DNA from: Sphaerimonospora sp050942215
GTDB taxonomy: Bacteria; Actinomycetota; Actinomycetes; Streptosporangiales; Streptosporangiaceae
Reading direction: 5' to 3'
DNA length: 64,000 nt
Assembly: GCF_050942215.1 (NCBI RefSeq)
Contig: NZ_CP192056.1
Location: forward strand, 5,766,001 to 5,830,000
In this document: piece by piece, positions 34,149 through 43,120 of the stretch
Numbering within the stretch: position 1 is the stretch's first letter
Layout of the letters: each line of letters begins with the position of its first letter
The notes under the pieces: model-generated
Told to the model about the DNA's origin: nothing
Seen by the model: the letters and a program-made list of their open reading frames with translations, nothing else
The model's database searches: none
Program-made: the position numbers and the translations under genes

Positions 34149-35681
34149 TCATTCCCTCCGCCCGTCGGTCAGATCGATCCACCGGATGTGCACCGGTGCT
34201 TCGGGCTCGCCGGGTGCGCCGTGCACCACCCGCTCCACCGGAGCCGTCGGATGCAGCTCTCTCCTGCGCACGCTCAGCAGCGGGAGCCCGAGCAGGAAGC
34301 AGGCCCCGCCGTTCCAGGAATCCTCCACGTGCAGGGTGCCCTCGTGCGCCTTGACGATCTCGCGGGAGATGGCCAGGCCGAGCCCCGTGCCGCCGGGGTC
34401 GAGCCTGCGGGATTCCTCCAGCCGGGTGAAGCGCTCGAAGATGCGTTCCCTGTCCTCTACCGACACCCCGTGACCGTCGTCGGCCACGGCCAGCTCAGCC
34501 GACCATCCATTGCTGCCGACCACGACCCTGATGGTGCTGATGGCGTGCCGCTGAGCGTTGTCGAGCAGGTTGCGCAGCACCCGCTGGAGCTGGGTCCGCA
34601 CGCCCAGCACCCATACGTCGCTCTGGACGTCCAGCTGGACCGGGATCCGGCCGGCTCGCAGGCCGACCTCCTCCCGGGTCAGTTCTCCGAGATCCACCGG
34701 GGCGTGCCGTACGGCCCCAGGCCCCTCTTTCAGCCGGGCGAGCAGCAGCAGGTCGCTGATGATCCCCTCCAACCGCTCGATGTCACGCAGCTCCTGGCGC
34801 AGCAGCTCGTCGAGGTCGACCCGCTCCCGGCTGAGCTGCAGCTCCTCGACCTGGAGGCGCAGGGCGGTGAGAGGCGTGCGCAACTCGTGGGAGACATCGG
34901 AGGTGAACTTCCGCATCTGCCGGATCTGATCCAGCGTGGCGTTGATGCATCCGGCGAGTCTGGCGATGTCGTCCCGTCCTCGCGGCTCCTCGATGCGACC
35001 CTCGCCGCAGTGGTTGATCCGCTCCAGGGCGGCGCAGATCTCGCGTATCGGACGCAGTGTGCGCCCCACCATTGTGCGGACCGCCCAGATGGACAGCGTC
35101 ACGAGCACGACCGCCTGCAGCACGAGAAGGATGTCGAGCATGCCGACGGCGGCTCCGGCGACGCGTCGCACCAGATTGCCGACCGGCGGGACCGGCTCCG
35201 GCCACACCCGCGCCATCGCGGGGAGCAGGCAGCCCTCGTCGGGATCCGGGCAGGCCCGGGTCAGCCAGAGCTGCTCCTCACCGGCCTGACCGCCCACCAC
35301 GCCCAGCGGGGCCAGACTCTGGGCCGCGCTCGGCGTGCCGGTCGTCTCACCTCCCGATCTGGTCCGCCACAGGTCGCCGGACCGGCCGGTGAGACGACCG
35401 GCCGGTCCGGCGGCCTGTGGCGGCTCGACGTTCGGGCCTCGGGCCGCCACCGCTCCCGTCTCCGCCGCCGTACCGTCGGACCGGCCCGTCCGTACGCGCC
35501 GCGCCGCGGCGGGGATGGCCTCGCGACCGGATCCCCACCACGACGCCGCGTCCCTATCCCGGGTGATCTTCGCCGTCAGCAGGCCTCCCGGCAGTAGCAC
35601 CGGGGCCGCCAGAAACAGGCAGAGGAGGGTAAACCAGGCATACAGTGATCGTACGCACGAGCTCACGCGCAAACCCCACAT
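34149..35681 (-). CDS. Orphan sensor histidine kinase
   Basis: The 510-residue protein has an N-terminal helix (residues 11-35), an external region of about 130 residues, a second helix around 178-200 and a HAMP linker. A HisKA domain with DVSHELRTPLTAL (His about 266) and a HATPase domain with NLLDNAQRHA, ADDGHGV and GGTGLGLAI follow. All kinase boxes are intact. No response regulator gene is adjacent, which is unusual for this class. A 27-bp inverted repeat lies in the part coding for the external region. The start lacks a clear ribosome site. Confidence 0.87.
   Translation of the reverse strand: MWGLRVSSCVRSLYAWFTLLCLFLAAPVLLPGGLLTAKITRDRDAASWWGSGREAIPAAARRVRTGRSDGTAAETGAVAARGPNVEPPQAAGPAGRLTGRSGDLWRTRSGGETTGTPSAAQSLAPLGVVGGQAGEEQLWLTRACPDPDEGCLLPAMARVWPEPVPPVGNLVRRVAGAAVGMLDILLVLQAVVLVTLSIWAVRTMVGRTLRPIREICAALERINHCGEGRIEEPRGRDDIARLAGCINATLDQIRQMRKFTSDVSHELRTPLTALRLQVEELQLSRERVDLDELLRQELRDIERLEGIISDLLLLARLKEGPGAVRHAPVDLGELTREEVGLRAGRIPVQLDVQSDVWVLGVRTQLQRVLRNLLDNAQRHAISTIRVVVGSNGWSAELAVADDGHGVSVEDRERIFERFTRLEESRRLDPGGTGLGLAISREIVKAHEGTLHVEDSWNGGACFLLGLPLLSVRRRELHPTAPVERVVHGAPGEPEAPVHIRWIDLTDGRRE
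35364..35423. repeat. 27-bp inverted repeat inside the kinase gene
   Basis: The arms 35364-35390 and 35397-35423 match at 26 of 27 positions around the loop GAGACG. The left arm begins CCGCCACAGGTCGCCGGACC. It lies in coding sequence for the external domain and would fold into a very stable hairpin in RNA. Confidence 0.9.
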
Positions 35682-35775
35682 ATTAAGTGCGATTACCCCA
35701 TACCTGACAGGGTGCCCCTCACCTGCGCAAACGTGTGCCGACTCTTTACCGCTCCGGCCTTAGAACGGCTGAGAT

Positions 35776-36168
35776 TCAGCCGTTCACCCGGTGGGCCAGC
35801 CTTTCGAGGCTCTCGTCGAGGGCGCCGTCGACGAAATCCGCCGAGGGGGCGAGCTCCTCGTCCAAGAAGGACAGATGGACCGTCACGTCGCTGCTGGCAT
35901 CGTCGATCCCGGCCACCTGGAGCCACCCGGCGTACCGGTCGTCGTCCCGGGTGCCCCACTCCATGCGGAGCCGGTCACGCTCGGTCCGCAGCAGCGCACG
36001 CTCGTCCCGTCCGCCGGCGTCCTCGTGGACCATCACGGCGGGCGGCTCCTCGGGCCGTACATGCAGGTCGCGCGGCAGCCAGTCGCCGAGCTCGTCGATG
36101 TCGCACGCGCTCTCGAAAACCTGCTCGGCCGGGGCCGCGATCCTGCGGGAGCGTTCGAACTCGCTCAT
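35776..36168 (-). CDS. SRPBCC/polyketide-cyclase-like protein
   Basis: The 130-residue protein begins MSEFERSRRIAAPAEQVFE and continues FESACDIDELGDWLP, then a series of short strands and a C-terminal helix (ALDESLERLAHRV). This is the START/SRPBCC helix-grip pattern. The ATG follows GGAGGAGAA. No ligand can be assigned. Confidence 0.78.
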   Translation of the reverse strand: MSEFERSRRIAAPAEQVFESACDIDELGDWLPRDLHVRPEEPPAVMVHEDAGGRDERALLRTERDRLRMEWGTRDDDRYAGWLQVAGIDDASSDVTVHLSFLDEELAPSADFVDGALDESLERLAHRVNG

Positions 36169-36255
36169 TTCTCCTCCCTCGTTCCTTCTCAGCCTCACGC
36201 CCTACCCGGGCTCGCCCGGGGAAACGCCGGTGGCAGGAAACGCGGACCGGCCGGA

Positions 36256-37464
36256 TCAGTCGGCTTCGGCCAGCCAGAGGTCGGGACCGAACACCTCATA
36301 GTTGATCCGCGACGCGGGCACGCCGCGCGTGATCAGGCCGGTGCGCACGCTCCGCATGAACGGCAGCGGCCCGCACAGGTAGGCGACCACGCCTTCCGGC
36401 AGGTCGACGCCGGTGAGGTCCATCAGGCCAGCCCGGGGCTCGGGACCGGCGGGAACGCCGCCGGGGACGGCGTCCACCCGCTCGTACCAGAGATGCAGTA
36501 CGGCCCCGGGCAGCGTCCCGACCAGACGGATGAGCTCGTCGCGGTGCGCGTGGTCGGCCGCGCCGCGGTCGGCATGGGCGACGATCACCTGGCGGGTGGA
36601 CCCGACGGCGGCGAGGTGGCCGACCATCGAGAGCATCGGGGTGACGCCGATGCCCGCCGAGGCCAGCAGCAGCGGCTCGTCGCCGTCGGCGAGGGTCATC
36701 TCACCGAAGGGGGCCGAGACCACCAGCTCGTCGCCGACCTCGACATCGGTGTGCAGCCGGTTGGACACCTCGCCGTCCGGCCCGGCGTCGCCGTACACCC
36801 GCTTGACCGTGATGCGCCAGTCGTCCCGGCCGGGGGCGGACGACAGGCTGTACTGGCGGATCTGCCGGGCTCCGTCCGGCAGGGGGACGGCGACGCTGAC
36901 GTACTGCCCCGGCCGGAAGGACAGCGGAGACTCGGGCCGCAACGTGAGGGAGATCACGTCGCGCGTCTCGCGCTGCCGTTCGAGCACCCGCGCCCGCAGC
37001 CAGACCCGTCCGATCCCGCGGCGCGTCTCGCGGTAGAGGCGGGTCTCCAGGTTGATCAGCGCCTCGGCCATGAGCCAGTAGACCTCGTCCCAGCCGGCGG
37101 TGACGTCAGGGGTGACGGCCTCGCCGAGCACCTCGCCGATGGCGCCGAACAGATATTTGTGGACGATGTTGTACTGCTCGGGGGTGACGCCCAGCGAGAC
37201 GTGCTTGTGCGCGATCCTGGCGAGCATGACGTCGGGCCGCTCGCCGGGGTTGTTCACCAGCATCGCGGCGAAGGCGACGATCGAGCCTGCCAGGGCCCTG
37301 CGCTGCTCGCCGTTGGCCTGGTTGCCCCGGTTGAACAGGTCGCGCAGCAGCTCAGGATTGTCGGCGAACATGTCGTCGTAGAAGGTGGCGGTGATCTGCT
37401 CGATGGCGTCGCCGACGACCGGCAGGGTCGCGCGGACGACCGCGGCCGAGTCCGGGGAGAGCAT
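36256..37464 (-). CDS. hmp: Flavohaemoglobin, nitric oxide dioxygenase
   Basis: The 402-residue protein has a globin domain with Tyr29 (distal) and His88 (proximal, in AHKHVSLGV), then an FAD domain (RQYSLSSAP) and an NAD domain (LLASAGIGVTPMLSM, YLCGPLPFMRSV). It converts NO and O2 to nitrate using NAD(P)H. GGAGG lies before the ATG. I could not identify an NsrR-type site in the upstream 255 bases. Confidence 0.92.
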   Translation of the reverse strand: MLSPDSAAVVRATLPVVGDAIEQITATFYDDMFADNPELLRDLFNRGNQANGEQRRALAGSIVAFAAMLVNNPGERPDVMLARIAHKHVSLGVTPEQYNIVHKYLFGAIGEVLGEAVTPDVTAGWDEVYWLMAEALINLETRLYRETRRGIGRVWLRARVLERQRETRDVISLTLRPESPLSFRPGQYVSVAVPLPDGARQIRQYSLSSAPGRDDWRITVKRVYGDAGPDGEVSNRLHTDVEVGDELVVSAPFGEMTLADGDEPLLLASAGIGVTPMLSMVGHLAAVGSTRQVIVAHADRGAADHAHRDELIRLVGTLPGAVLHLWYERVDAVPGGVPAGPEPRAGLMDLTGVDLPEGVVAYLCGPLPFMRSVRTGLITRGVPASRINYEVFGPDLWLAEAD

Positions 37465-37719
37465 CCGTCCTCCGAAGGCTAGTAGGTGATCTTCCCTTGC
37501 TTTGATCAGACGTGGGATCCCGTACGGCGTGGAGGGTTCGCCATGGCTCGACCGCCGCAGTTATGAAAACTAACAAGGCGACGCTTTGGTCTCGTTTTTG
37601 GGCGGTTTAACCAGGGCGAGGGGGTGGCTTGGTACCATGCCCCGCCATCCGTGGGCATCGGAGCGGTCGCCGCCTCCCGGATGTGGAGGGCCGAGGCCGG
37701 TCCACGTAGGGTCCGATAT

Positions 37720-39120
37720 ATGAGCGATCACTACGATCTCGTTGTCCTCGGCGCGGGCCCCGGCGGTTACGTCGCGGCCATCCGGGCCGCCCAGCTCGGG
37801 CTCAGCACGGCGATCGTCGAAGAGCGCTACTGGGGCGGGGTCTGCCTCAACGTGGGCTGCATCCCCTCGAAGGCGCTGCTGCACAACGCCGAGCTCGTCC
37901 ATCTGCTCACCCACGACGCCAAGATGTTCGGCATCGGCGTCGAGGGCAGCCTGACCTTCGACTACGGCGAGGCGTTCCGGCGTAGTCGCAAGGTCGCGGA
38001 CGGGCGCGTCAAGGGCGTGCACTACCTGATGAAGAAGAACGGGATCACCGAGTATCAGGGCCTCGGCGTCTTCACCGATCCGCACACCCTGCGGGTGGCG
38101 GACTCCGGCGGGGGCGAACGCACCGTCACCTTCGACCACTGCATCATCGCGGCCGGTGCGACGACCCGCCTCCTGCCCGGCACCTCGGTGACCGAGCGGG
38201 TCGTGACGTACGAGGAGCAGATCCTCGCCGAGAAGCTGCCGGAGAGCATCGTCATCGCCGGAGCCGGCGCCATCGGGGTCGAGTTCGCGTACGTGCTGAA
38301 CAGCTACGGCGTCAAGGTGACGATCGTGGAGTTCCTCGACCGTGTGGTACCGCTCGAGGACGCGGAGGTGTCGGCCGAGTTGGCGCGGCGCTACAAGCGG
38401 CTCGGCATCGAAGTGCTGACGTCAACCCGGGTCGAGTCCATCGACGACTCGGGGGAAAAGGTGCGGGTGACGGTGTCACGTGACGGCGCCACCTCGGTTC
38501 TGGAGGCGGACAAGGTCATGCAGGCCATCGGGTTCCAGCCGCGGGTGGAGGGGTACGGCCTCGACCGGACCGGCGTACGGCTCACCGACCGGGGCGCCAT
38601 CGACGTCGACGCGCGGTGCCGTACGAACGTGCCGCACATCTTCGCGATCGGGGACGTGACGGCCAAGCTCATGCTCGCCCACGCGGCCGAGGCCATGGGC
38701 ATCGTCGCCGCTGAGACGATCGCAGACGCCGAGACGATGGAGCTCGACTACGTCATGATTCCTCGGGCGACCTTCTGCCGGCCGCAGATCGCGAGCTTCG
38801 GATACACCGAGGCGCAGGCGCGCGAACGCGGCTTCGACGTCAAGGTCGCCAAATTCCCGTTCAGCGCGAACGGCAAGGCCCACGGTCTGGGCGACACAAC
38901 GGGGTTCGTCAAGATCCTCAGCGACGCCGAGCACGGCGAGCTGCTCGGCGCCCATCTGATCGGCCCAGACGTCACCGAGCTGCTGCCCGAGCTGACCCTG
39001 GCGCAGCAGTGGGATCTGACCGTCAACGAGGTGGCGCGCAACGTCCACGCCCACCCCACGCTGAGCGAGGCGGTCAAGGAGGCCGTCCACGGTCTCGCGG
39101 GCCACATGATCAATATGTGA
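37720..39120 (+). CDS. lpdA: Dihydrolipoamide dehydrogenase (E3)
   Basis: The 466-residue FAD disulphide oxidoreductase has GAGPGGYVAAIRAAQ (FAD), the redox pair Cys42/Cys47 in CLNVGCIPSK, GAGAIGVEFAYVL (NAD) and HAHPTLSEAVKEA (active-site His-Glu). It reoxidises lipoyl groups of 2-oxoacid dehydrogenases and could serve the Bkd complex, which has no E3 in its own operon. TAGGGT seven bases before the ATG suggests a leaderless transcript. Confidence 0.92.
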   Translation: MSDHYDLVVLGAGPGGYVAAIRAAQLGLSTAIVEERYWGGVCLNVGCIPSKALLHNAELVHLLTHDAKMFGIGVEGSLTFDYGEAFRRSRKVADGRVKGVHYLMKKNGITEYQGLGVFTDPHTLRVADSGGGERTVTFDHCIIAAGATTRLLPGTSVTERVVTYEEQILAEKLPESIVIAGAGAIGVEFAYVLNSYGVKVTIVEFLDRVVPLEDAEVSAELARRYKRLGIEVLTSTRVESIDDSGEKVRVTVSRDGATSVLEADKVMQAIGFQPRVEGYGLDRTGVRLTDRGAIDVDARCRTNVPHIFAIGDVTAKLMLAHAAEAMGIVAAETIADAETMELDYVMIPRATFCRPQIASFGYTEAQARERGFDVKVAKFPFSANGKAHGLGDTTGFVKILSDAEHGELLGAHLIGPDVTELLPELTLAQQWDLTVNEVARNVHAHPTLSEAVKEAVHGLAGHMINM

Positions 39121-39196
39121 GCGAGGGGCTCACCCGAATTCCACCGGGATCTCACCTGGCGATCTCAACGGGCTGCGGTTGCGGCGGCGGCTATCG

Positions 39197-40111
39197 TCAG
39201 ACCGCGGGCATCGCCTGCATGCCGTTCGGGTTCAGGTTGCCCTCGAACCGGATGCCGCCGATGGTCGTCGCCCGCTCGCTGCCCGCGTTCTGCTCCGCCC
39301 ACTTCTGCGCCTTCTTACGCAGCTTGGGCTGGGCGGCCAGCACCGCGTCGGCCATCGTGGCGGCGAGGCTCTCGCACGCCTCGGTGTGGAGGCCGAGCCA
39401 GCAGGTCGCCTCCACCAGCTTGATCTTGTCGTCTGCGTCGTACTCGATGTCGACGTGCATATCGCCCCGGTCGTCCGGGGGCTCGCACTTGATCTGCGCC
39501 TTGGCCCGGCTGTAGAGGTCCTCCACCTTGGGGTCCTTGGTGCACTTCCACTTGTTCGCGGTCTTCATCCAGTCATCGACGATCATGGAGAGGGTCACGC
39601 CGGGCAGATACTGCGCGTCGGCGTCGGGAAACTTCTCCGCGAAAGCGGGCACGACGTTCTCACCCCTCGGCTGGGTCGTCGCCAGTCCGACGACACCGCC
39701 GATGACGCCGCCCAGCACCAGGGCCGCGACCGCCACACCGATGGTCGTCAGCACGAACCCCGACCTCGACCTGGGCGGACGGGGTGTGCCGCCACCCGGC
39801 GGGACGGGATATCCGGGCGGCGCCTGGAATCCCTGCCGCTGGAATCCGGGCTGCCCGGGAGGTCCGTACTGCGGCGGAGGCGGCGGGTACGGCGGGCCGG
39901 GTGGCTGCTGTTGCCGAGGTTGCTGCTGAGGTTGCTGTTGCTGAGGTTGCTGTTGCTGAGGTTGCTGTTGCTGAGGTTGCTGTTGCTGAGGTTGCTGTTG
40001 CTGAGGCCGTCCGGTGGCGGAGCCGGGAGGCGGCGGCTGCACCGGCCGCCAGGCCGTGCCGTCCCACCAGAACCTGCCGTCGGGTGAGTAAGGTCCGGGT
40101 CGCGCGGCCAT
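39197..40111 (-). CDS. Gln/Pro-rich membrane-anchored protein (DUF2510-like N-terminus)
   Basis: The 304-residue protein has a short WWDGTAWRPVQ motif at the N-terminus, a Gln/Pro tract with six PQQQQ-type units, a Pro/Gly region, one transmembrane helix (about residues 120-145) and an external domain of about 160 residues with three Cys. The second ATG (40111) is eight bases from AGGAG; the first, at 40117, overlaps the upstream stop as ATGA. It is the last of three genes for envelope proteins. The function is unknown. Confidence 0.72.
   Translation of the reverse strand: MAARPGPYSPDGRFWWDGTAWRPVQPPPPGSATGRPQQQQPQQQQPQQQQPQQQQPQQQQPQQQPRQQQPPGPPYPPPPPQYGPPGQPGFQRQGFQAPPGYPVPPGGGTPRPPRSRSGFVLTTIGVAVAALVLGGVIGGVVGLATTQPRGENVVPAFAEKFPDADAQYLPGVTLSMIVDDWMKTANKWKCTKDPKVEDLYSRAKAQIKCEPPDDRGDMHVDIEYDADDKIKLVEATCWLGLHTEACESLAATMADAVLAAQPKLRKKAQKWAEQNAGSERATTIGGIRFEGNLNPNGMQAMPAV
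39931..40005. repeat. 15-bp minisatellite coding for PQQQQ units
   Basis: Five perfect copies of GTTGCTGTTGCTGAG (plus strand) are present, with a degenerate partial copy to the left. The unit is in frame, so copy-number changes would lengthen or shorten the Gln/Pro tract by five residues. Confidence 0.9.
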
Positions 40112-40113
40112 CG

Positions 40114-40788
40114 TCATTTCTCCTGAATGGTGAACTCGACGCTTTCCGCCTCAGGGCGTTGTAAGACGTACTCGTAGTCGCCGATGGTGGCCTTGGTGTC
40201 CTTGTTGTTCTCGATTTGCTGGGCTATCCAGCCCTCGATCTCCTTCGTCAAGACGGGATCGTCACGGAACGGCAGGGCGCCGAACCACGACAGATAGGAG
40301 AGCCCGGTGCCGGCCAGCGCCTTGTCGTCCATTCGCTGGAGCCTGACGGAAATCGAATAGACGTAGTCCCCGGAGGTCTGCAACCAGAGGTCGAAATACA
40401 CCCGGCCGATCACCATGTCGCAGTGCCACGACGAGCTTTTGTCCTCGCACATGTGTCCCCGGTCCTGCAACGCCCCGACCAGGGTGTCGACCTTGAGCCC
40501 GGGAATGCAGCCATGTGACCTGCCGCAGTCCTGCGTCATCTGATCGCCGCGATAGTCGCGCGCGAGCGCGTACGCGCCGCCGCCGGCGGCCAGGAAGACC
40601 ACCAGGCCGACCAGAAGAGCCACGAGCCCGCGCCGGGGGCGGCCACCGCCGGGCGCGGGATCGGATGCCGTGCCCGGAATCGAGGGGCCCGCCGCCGAAG
40701 GCGGCCGACCGGGCGGCGGCCCGGACGGGTTTCCAGAGGGTGGCCCGGACGGCTGCCCCATGGGCGGCCCGGGGGGCGTCATCGACAT
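40114..40788 (-). CDS. Pro-rich single-pass membrane protein
   Basis: The 224-residue protein has a ~65-residue Pro/Gly/Ser N-terminus, one transmembrane helix (VALLVGLVVFLAAGGGAYAL) and an external domain with three or four Cys (DCGRSHGC, MCEDKSSSWHCDM). Its architecture matches the protein encoded downstream. The ATG at 40788 has GGAG six bases upstream. It starts just after the metalloprotease-like gene, so the three form one operon. I do not recognise the family. Confidence 0.68.
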   Translation of the reverse strand: MSMTPPGPPMGQPSGPPSGNPSGPPPGRPPSAAGPSIPGTASDPAPGGGRPRRGLVALLVGLVVFLAAGGGAYALARDYRGDQMTQDCGRSHGCIPGLKVDTLVGALQDRGHMCEDKSSSWHCDMVIGRVYFDLWLQTSGDYVYSISVRLQRMDDKALAGTGLSYLSWFGALPFRDDPVLTKEIEGWIAQQIENNKDTKATIGDYEYVLQRPEAESVEFTIQEK

Positions 40789-40789
40789 C

Positions 40790-42160
40790 TCACGCTCCAT
40801 TCCGGACGAAGCTGTTCCAACGGCTCCGGAAGGAGGCACTGCTCATCCCGAGGACGTCCCTGCTGATCCCGTCGAAGACCGGGAGCCGCATGAAGGGCAT
40901 GTCGAGGGAGTCGGGGTGCTCGATGATCCTGGCATAGAGCTCCACCGCGGCGGCCCGCCCCTTGAGCCGCTCGGCCAGGCTGAACACCGTCGAGCCCAGG
41001 CAGTAGTTGAAGTCGATGTCACGGCCGTAGAACGTCTTCGTCGCGGGGGTGGCCCCGCGGAACCTGCCTGCTCGGACTCCGGCGGCCACGGCGGACCTGA
41101 TCCTGGCCACCGACGCGGCGTTGCCGATGGTCTCCGTATAACGGGCGAACCCTTCGATCGCCCAGGTCGGAGGGTTGTAGTCTCCCCCGATGGTCAGCGT
41201 CGCGCGTGCGGTGACCGCGTGGGTCAGCTCATGCCTGATCGTGAGCGCGGGGTCGCTGCCGAACGCCTGATGACCTCGCAGGTTCACCACGATCCGGGAG
41301 GCGGCGTACTCGTTGCCGTAGACCATGCCATTCTTCCGGACGCCCAGCTCCCGTGCCTGAAAGCCGAGGATGTCCGGAAGGAAGTTCTCGGCCGCGCCGA
41401 AATCGAACCACTGCTTGACGTTGGCCAGGTCCCGGGTGAAGAAGAGGACGTGACCGGGATAGCTGAGGCGGTCGCCCCACAGCCCCTCGACCAGGCGCAG
41501 TTCCTTCTCCGTGACGGCGGCGTAGCGGTCCAGATCGGTGACGCTCTCATCTCCGACCAGCCAGACCTTTTCTCCCACCTTCACGACGTGCAGTTTGTCG
41601 GTGTTCCACGGCGCGTAGGCCAGCGGACCGTCCAGGTGCAGCTTCTTGTAGTTCTTCCGAGTCGCCCCAACGATCTCCGTCACCACGAACCCGCCGCTCT
41701 TCTCACGCAGGGTGTAGAGAAACGTCTCGGCCGGGGCGACGTCACCGGGGCCGGCGTCAGCGGTGAGCTTGGTGATCCGGATCACCGGCCGGAACTGGAT
41801 GTCCCCGCCTTCGCCCTCGGACCGCTCCGTGGCGCGCTCGGTGATGAAGCGGATCTCCGCGAGATCGAACTGGCGCAGATTGTCGAAGATGAACTTCTCG
41901 CGCTGGATCAGCTTCGTGTTGGCCTGGTCCAGGTCGGCCAGATAGCCCTTCTCGTCCTTTTCCATCAGCGCCTTGGCGCGGCGTTCGAGGATCTCCCACA
42001 GGTGCTTCTCGTTGGACCCGTAGGAGTCGTAGTCCTCGCTTTGGATGGTGGGCCGGCGGGAGTCACTGCAGCCGGTGACCAGAAGCCCCCCGGCCAGCAG
42101 CACCGCCCTTCTCGACCAGCGGGCATGGGTCATGTCGCGCAGATTGTTTGGCTCTGACAC
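40790..42160 (-). CDS. Lipoprotein with HExxH zinc-protease-like domain
   Basis: The 456-residue protein has a signal with RRAVLLAGGLLVTGC (lipobox), a middle domain of NTF2/transfer-like type, and a C-terminal region with IRHELTHAVTARATL (HExxH) and a downstream Glu in WAIEGFARYTE, the arrangement of gluzincin/peptidase MA-like proteins. It is probably an extracytoplasmic protease or inactive relative. The GTG 42160 start gives a 9-residue pre-region; ATG 42133 is the alternative. Confidence 0.78.
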   Translation of the reverse strand: MSEPNNLRDMTHARWSRRAVLLAGGLLVTGCSDSRRPTIQSEDYDSYGSNEKHLWEILERRAKALMEKDEKGYLADLDQANTKLIQREKFIFDNLRQFDLAEIRFITERATERSEGEGGDIQFRPVIRITKLTADAGPGDVAPAETFLYTLREKSGGFVVTEIVGATRKNYKKLHLDGPLAYAPWNTDKLHVVKVGEKVWLVGDESVTDLDRYAAVTEKELRLVEGLWGDRLSYPGHVLFFTRDLANVKQWFDFGAAENFLPDILGFQARELGVRKNGMVYGNEYAASRIVVNLRGHQAFGSDPALTIRHELTHAVTARATLTIGGDYNPPTWAIEGFARYTETIGNAASVARIRSAVAAGVRAGRFRGATPATKTFYGRDIDFNYCLGSTVFSLAERLKGRAAAVELYARIIEHPDSLDMPFMRLPVFDGISRDVLGMSSASFRSRWNSFVRNGA

Positions 42161-42510
42161 CTTTCCCCCGGGCAGCGAAGATTCATGGTCAACCGGGCTG
42201 ACACGACGACCCCCGCCGCATCGGCGAAGCCGGGATGCGCACCCGGCAGGAGAGCGGCACAAGAGAGCGGACCCCCCAGGGACCACCTACTCGTGGACGA
42301 ACTCCGCCTCTCGACGATCGATTATCGCAAGGATCTTCCCGAAGCGTAAGCAGATCCCCCAAAATACGCATGATCGCCCAAGTTGCACCGTTCCAGAACC
42401 TTTCACATCCCACATCCGGATGACACCGACCATGGGATGAACCTCGAAGTGGAATCTGGCAGCGAAATGACAAAAATCCGCTTTTTGTCGCGCCGATTCC
42501 CTTTCGGGCG
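42161..42510. other. Intergenic region, no gene seen
   Basis: These 350 bases hold no supported gene. The stretch from about 42300 is richer in A/T than its surroundings and precedes a truncated regulator. It may hold the promoter of the envelope operon on the minus strand. Confidence 0.4.
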
Positions 42511-43030
42511 GTGTGCGGCGCGATCCGCCGGCTGCTGACGGCCCACGACCCCTACCCCGCCGTGGTCGTGGACCGGAATTGGGACCTGATCGACGCCAAT
42601 GCCGGGATCGGAGTGCTCAGCGAGGGCATCGATCCCGACCTGCTGACCAACGTGCTGCGGGCCGGCCTCCACCCCGAGGGGCTCGCCCCGCACATCGTCA
42701 ACCTCGGCGAGTGGCGTGCGCACCTGCTCGGCCGGATCAAGCGGCAGATCGCGGTCACGGACGACCCCCGGCTCGGCGAACTGTACGCGGAACTGCGCGA
42801 CTATCCCTGCGACCAGCCGGAACCCGAGGTGGACCAGCCGGGCCCCGGCACCGTCTTCGTCCCGCTGCGGGTCTCGCGTGCCGGGCGAAAGCTGTCGGTC
42901 TTCAAGCATGGTCGCGACCTTCGGAACGCCGCTCGACATCACGGTCTCCGAGCCGGCCATCGAATCCTTCTATCCCGCCGACGCCGCGACCGCGGCCTTC
43001 CTGCACGGCGGCGAAGACCCCGTACGCTGA
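42511..43030 (+). pseudogene. Remnant of an XRE-family regulator (MmyB-like ligand domain)
   Basis: Only the C-terminal ligand-binding domain remains: LLTAHDPYPAVVVDRNWDLI, then NVLRAGLHPEGLAPHIVNL and EWRAHLLGRIKRQIA. The N-terminal helix-turn-helix is missing. The frame breaks at about 42904: a single extra A moves the end (VATFGTPLDITVSEPAIESF and PADAATAAFL) into the next frame. It is therefore both truncated and frameshifted. Confidence 0.8.
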
Positions 43031-43051
43031 CCCACCCCGTGTTTTGGTATC

Positions 43052-43072
43052 TTGCCAACGGTGCGTCGGCAA
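43052..43072 (+). promoter_or_regulatory. Likely TetR operator before the ABC exporter operon
   Basis: TTGCCAAC and GTCGGCAA, separated by GGTGC, form an inverted repeat with seven of eight matching pairs. It lies 49 bases before the permease start; TATCTT at 43048 may be an overlapping -10 box. The operon ends with a TetR gene, which would be the natural ligand-responsive repressor. Confidence 0.5.
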
Positions 43073-43120
43073 GTTGGGCGCTCGTCAATCCCCGTGAATT
43101 CCCTCCCGTGGAGGAGTGCC

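Noticed and set aside
37465..37719. NsrR operator upstream of hmp
   Set aside because: No palindrome of the expected type could be identified with confidence.
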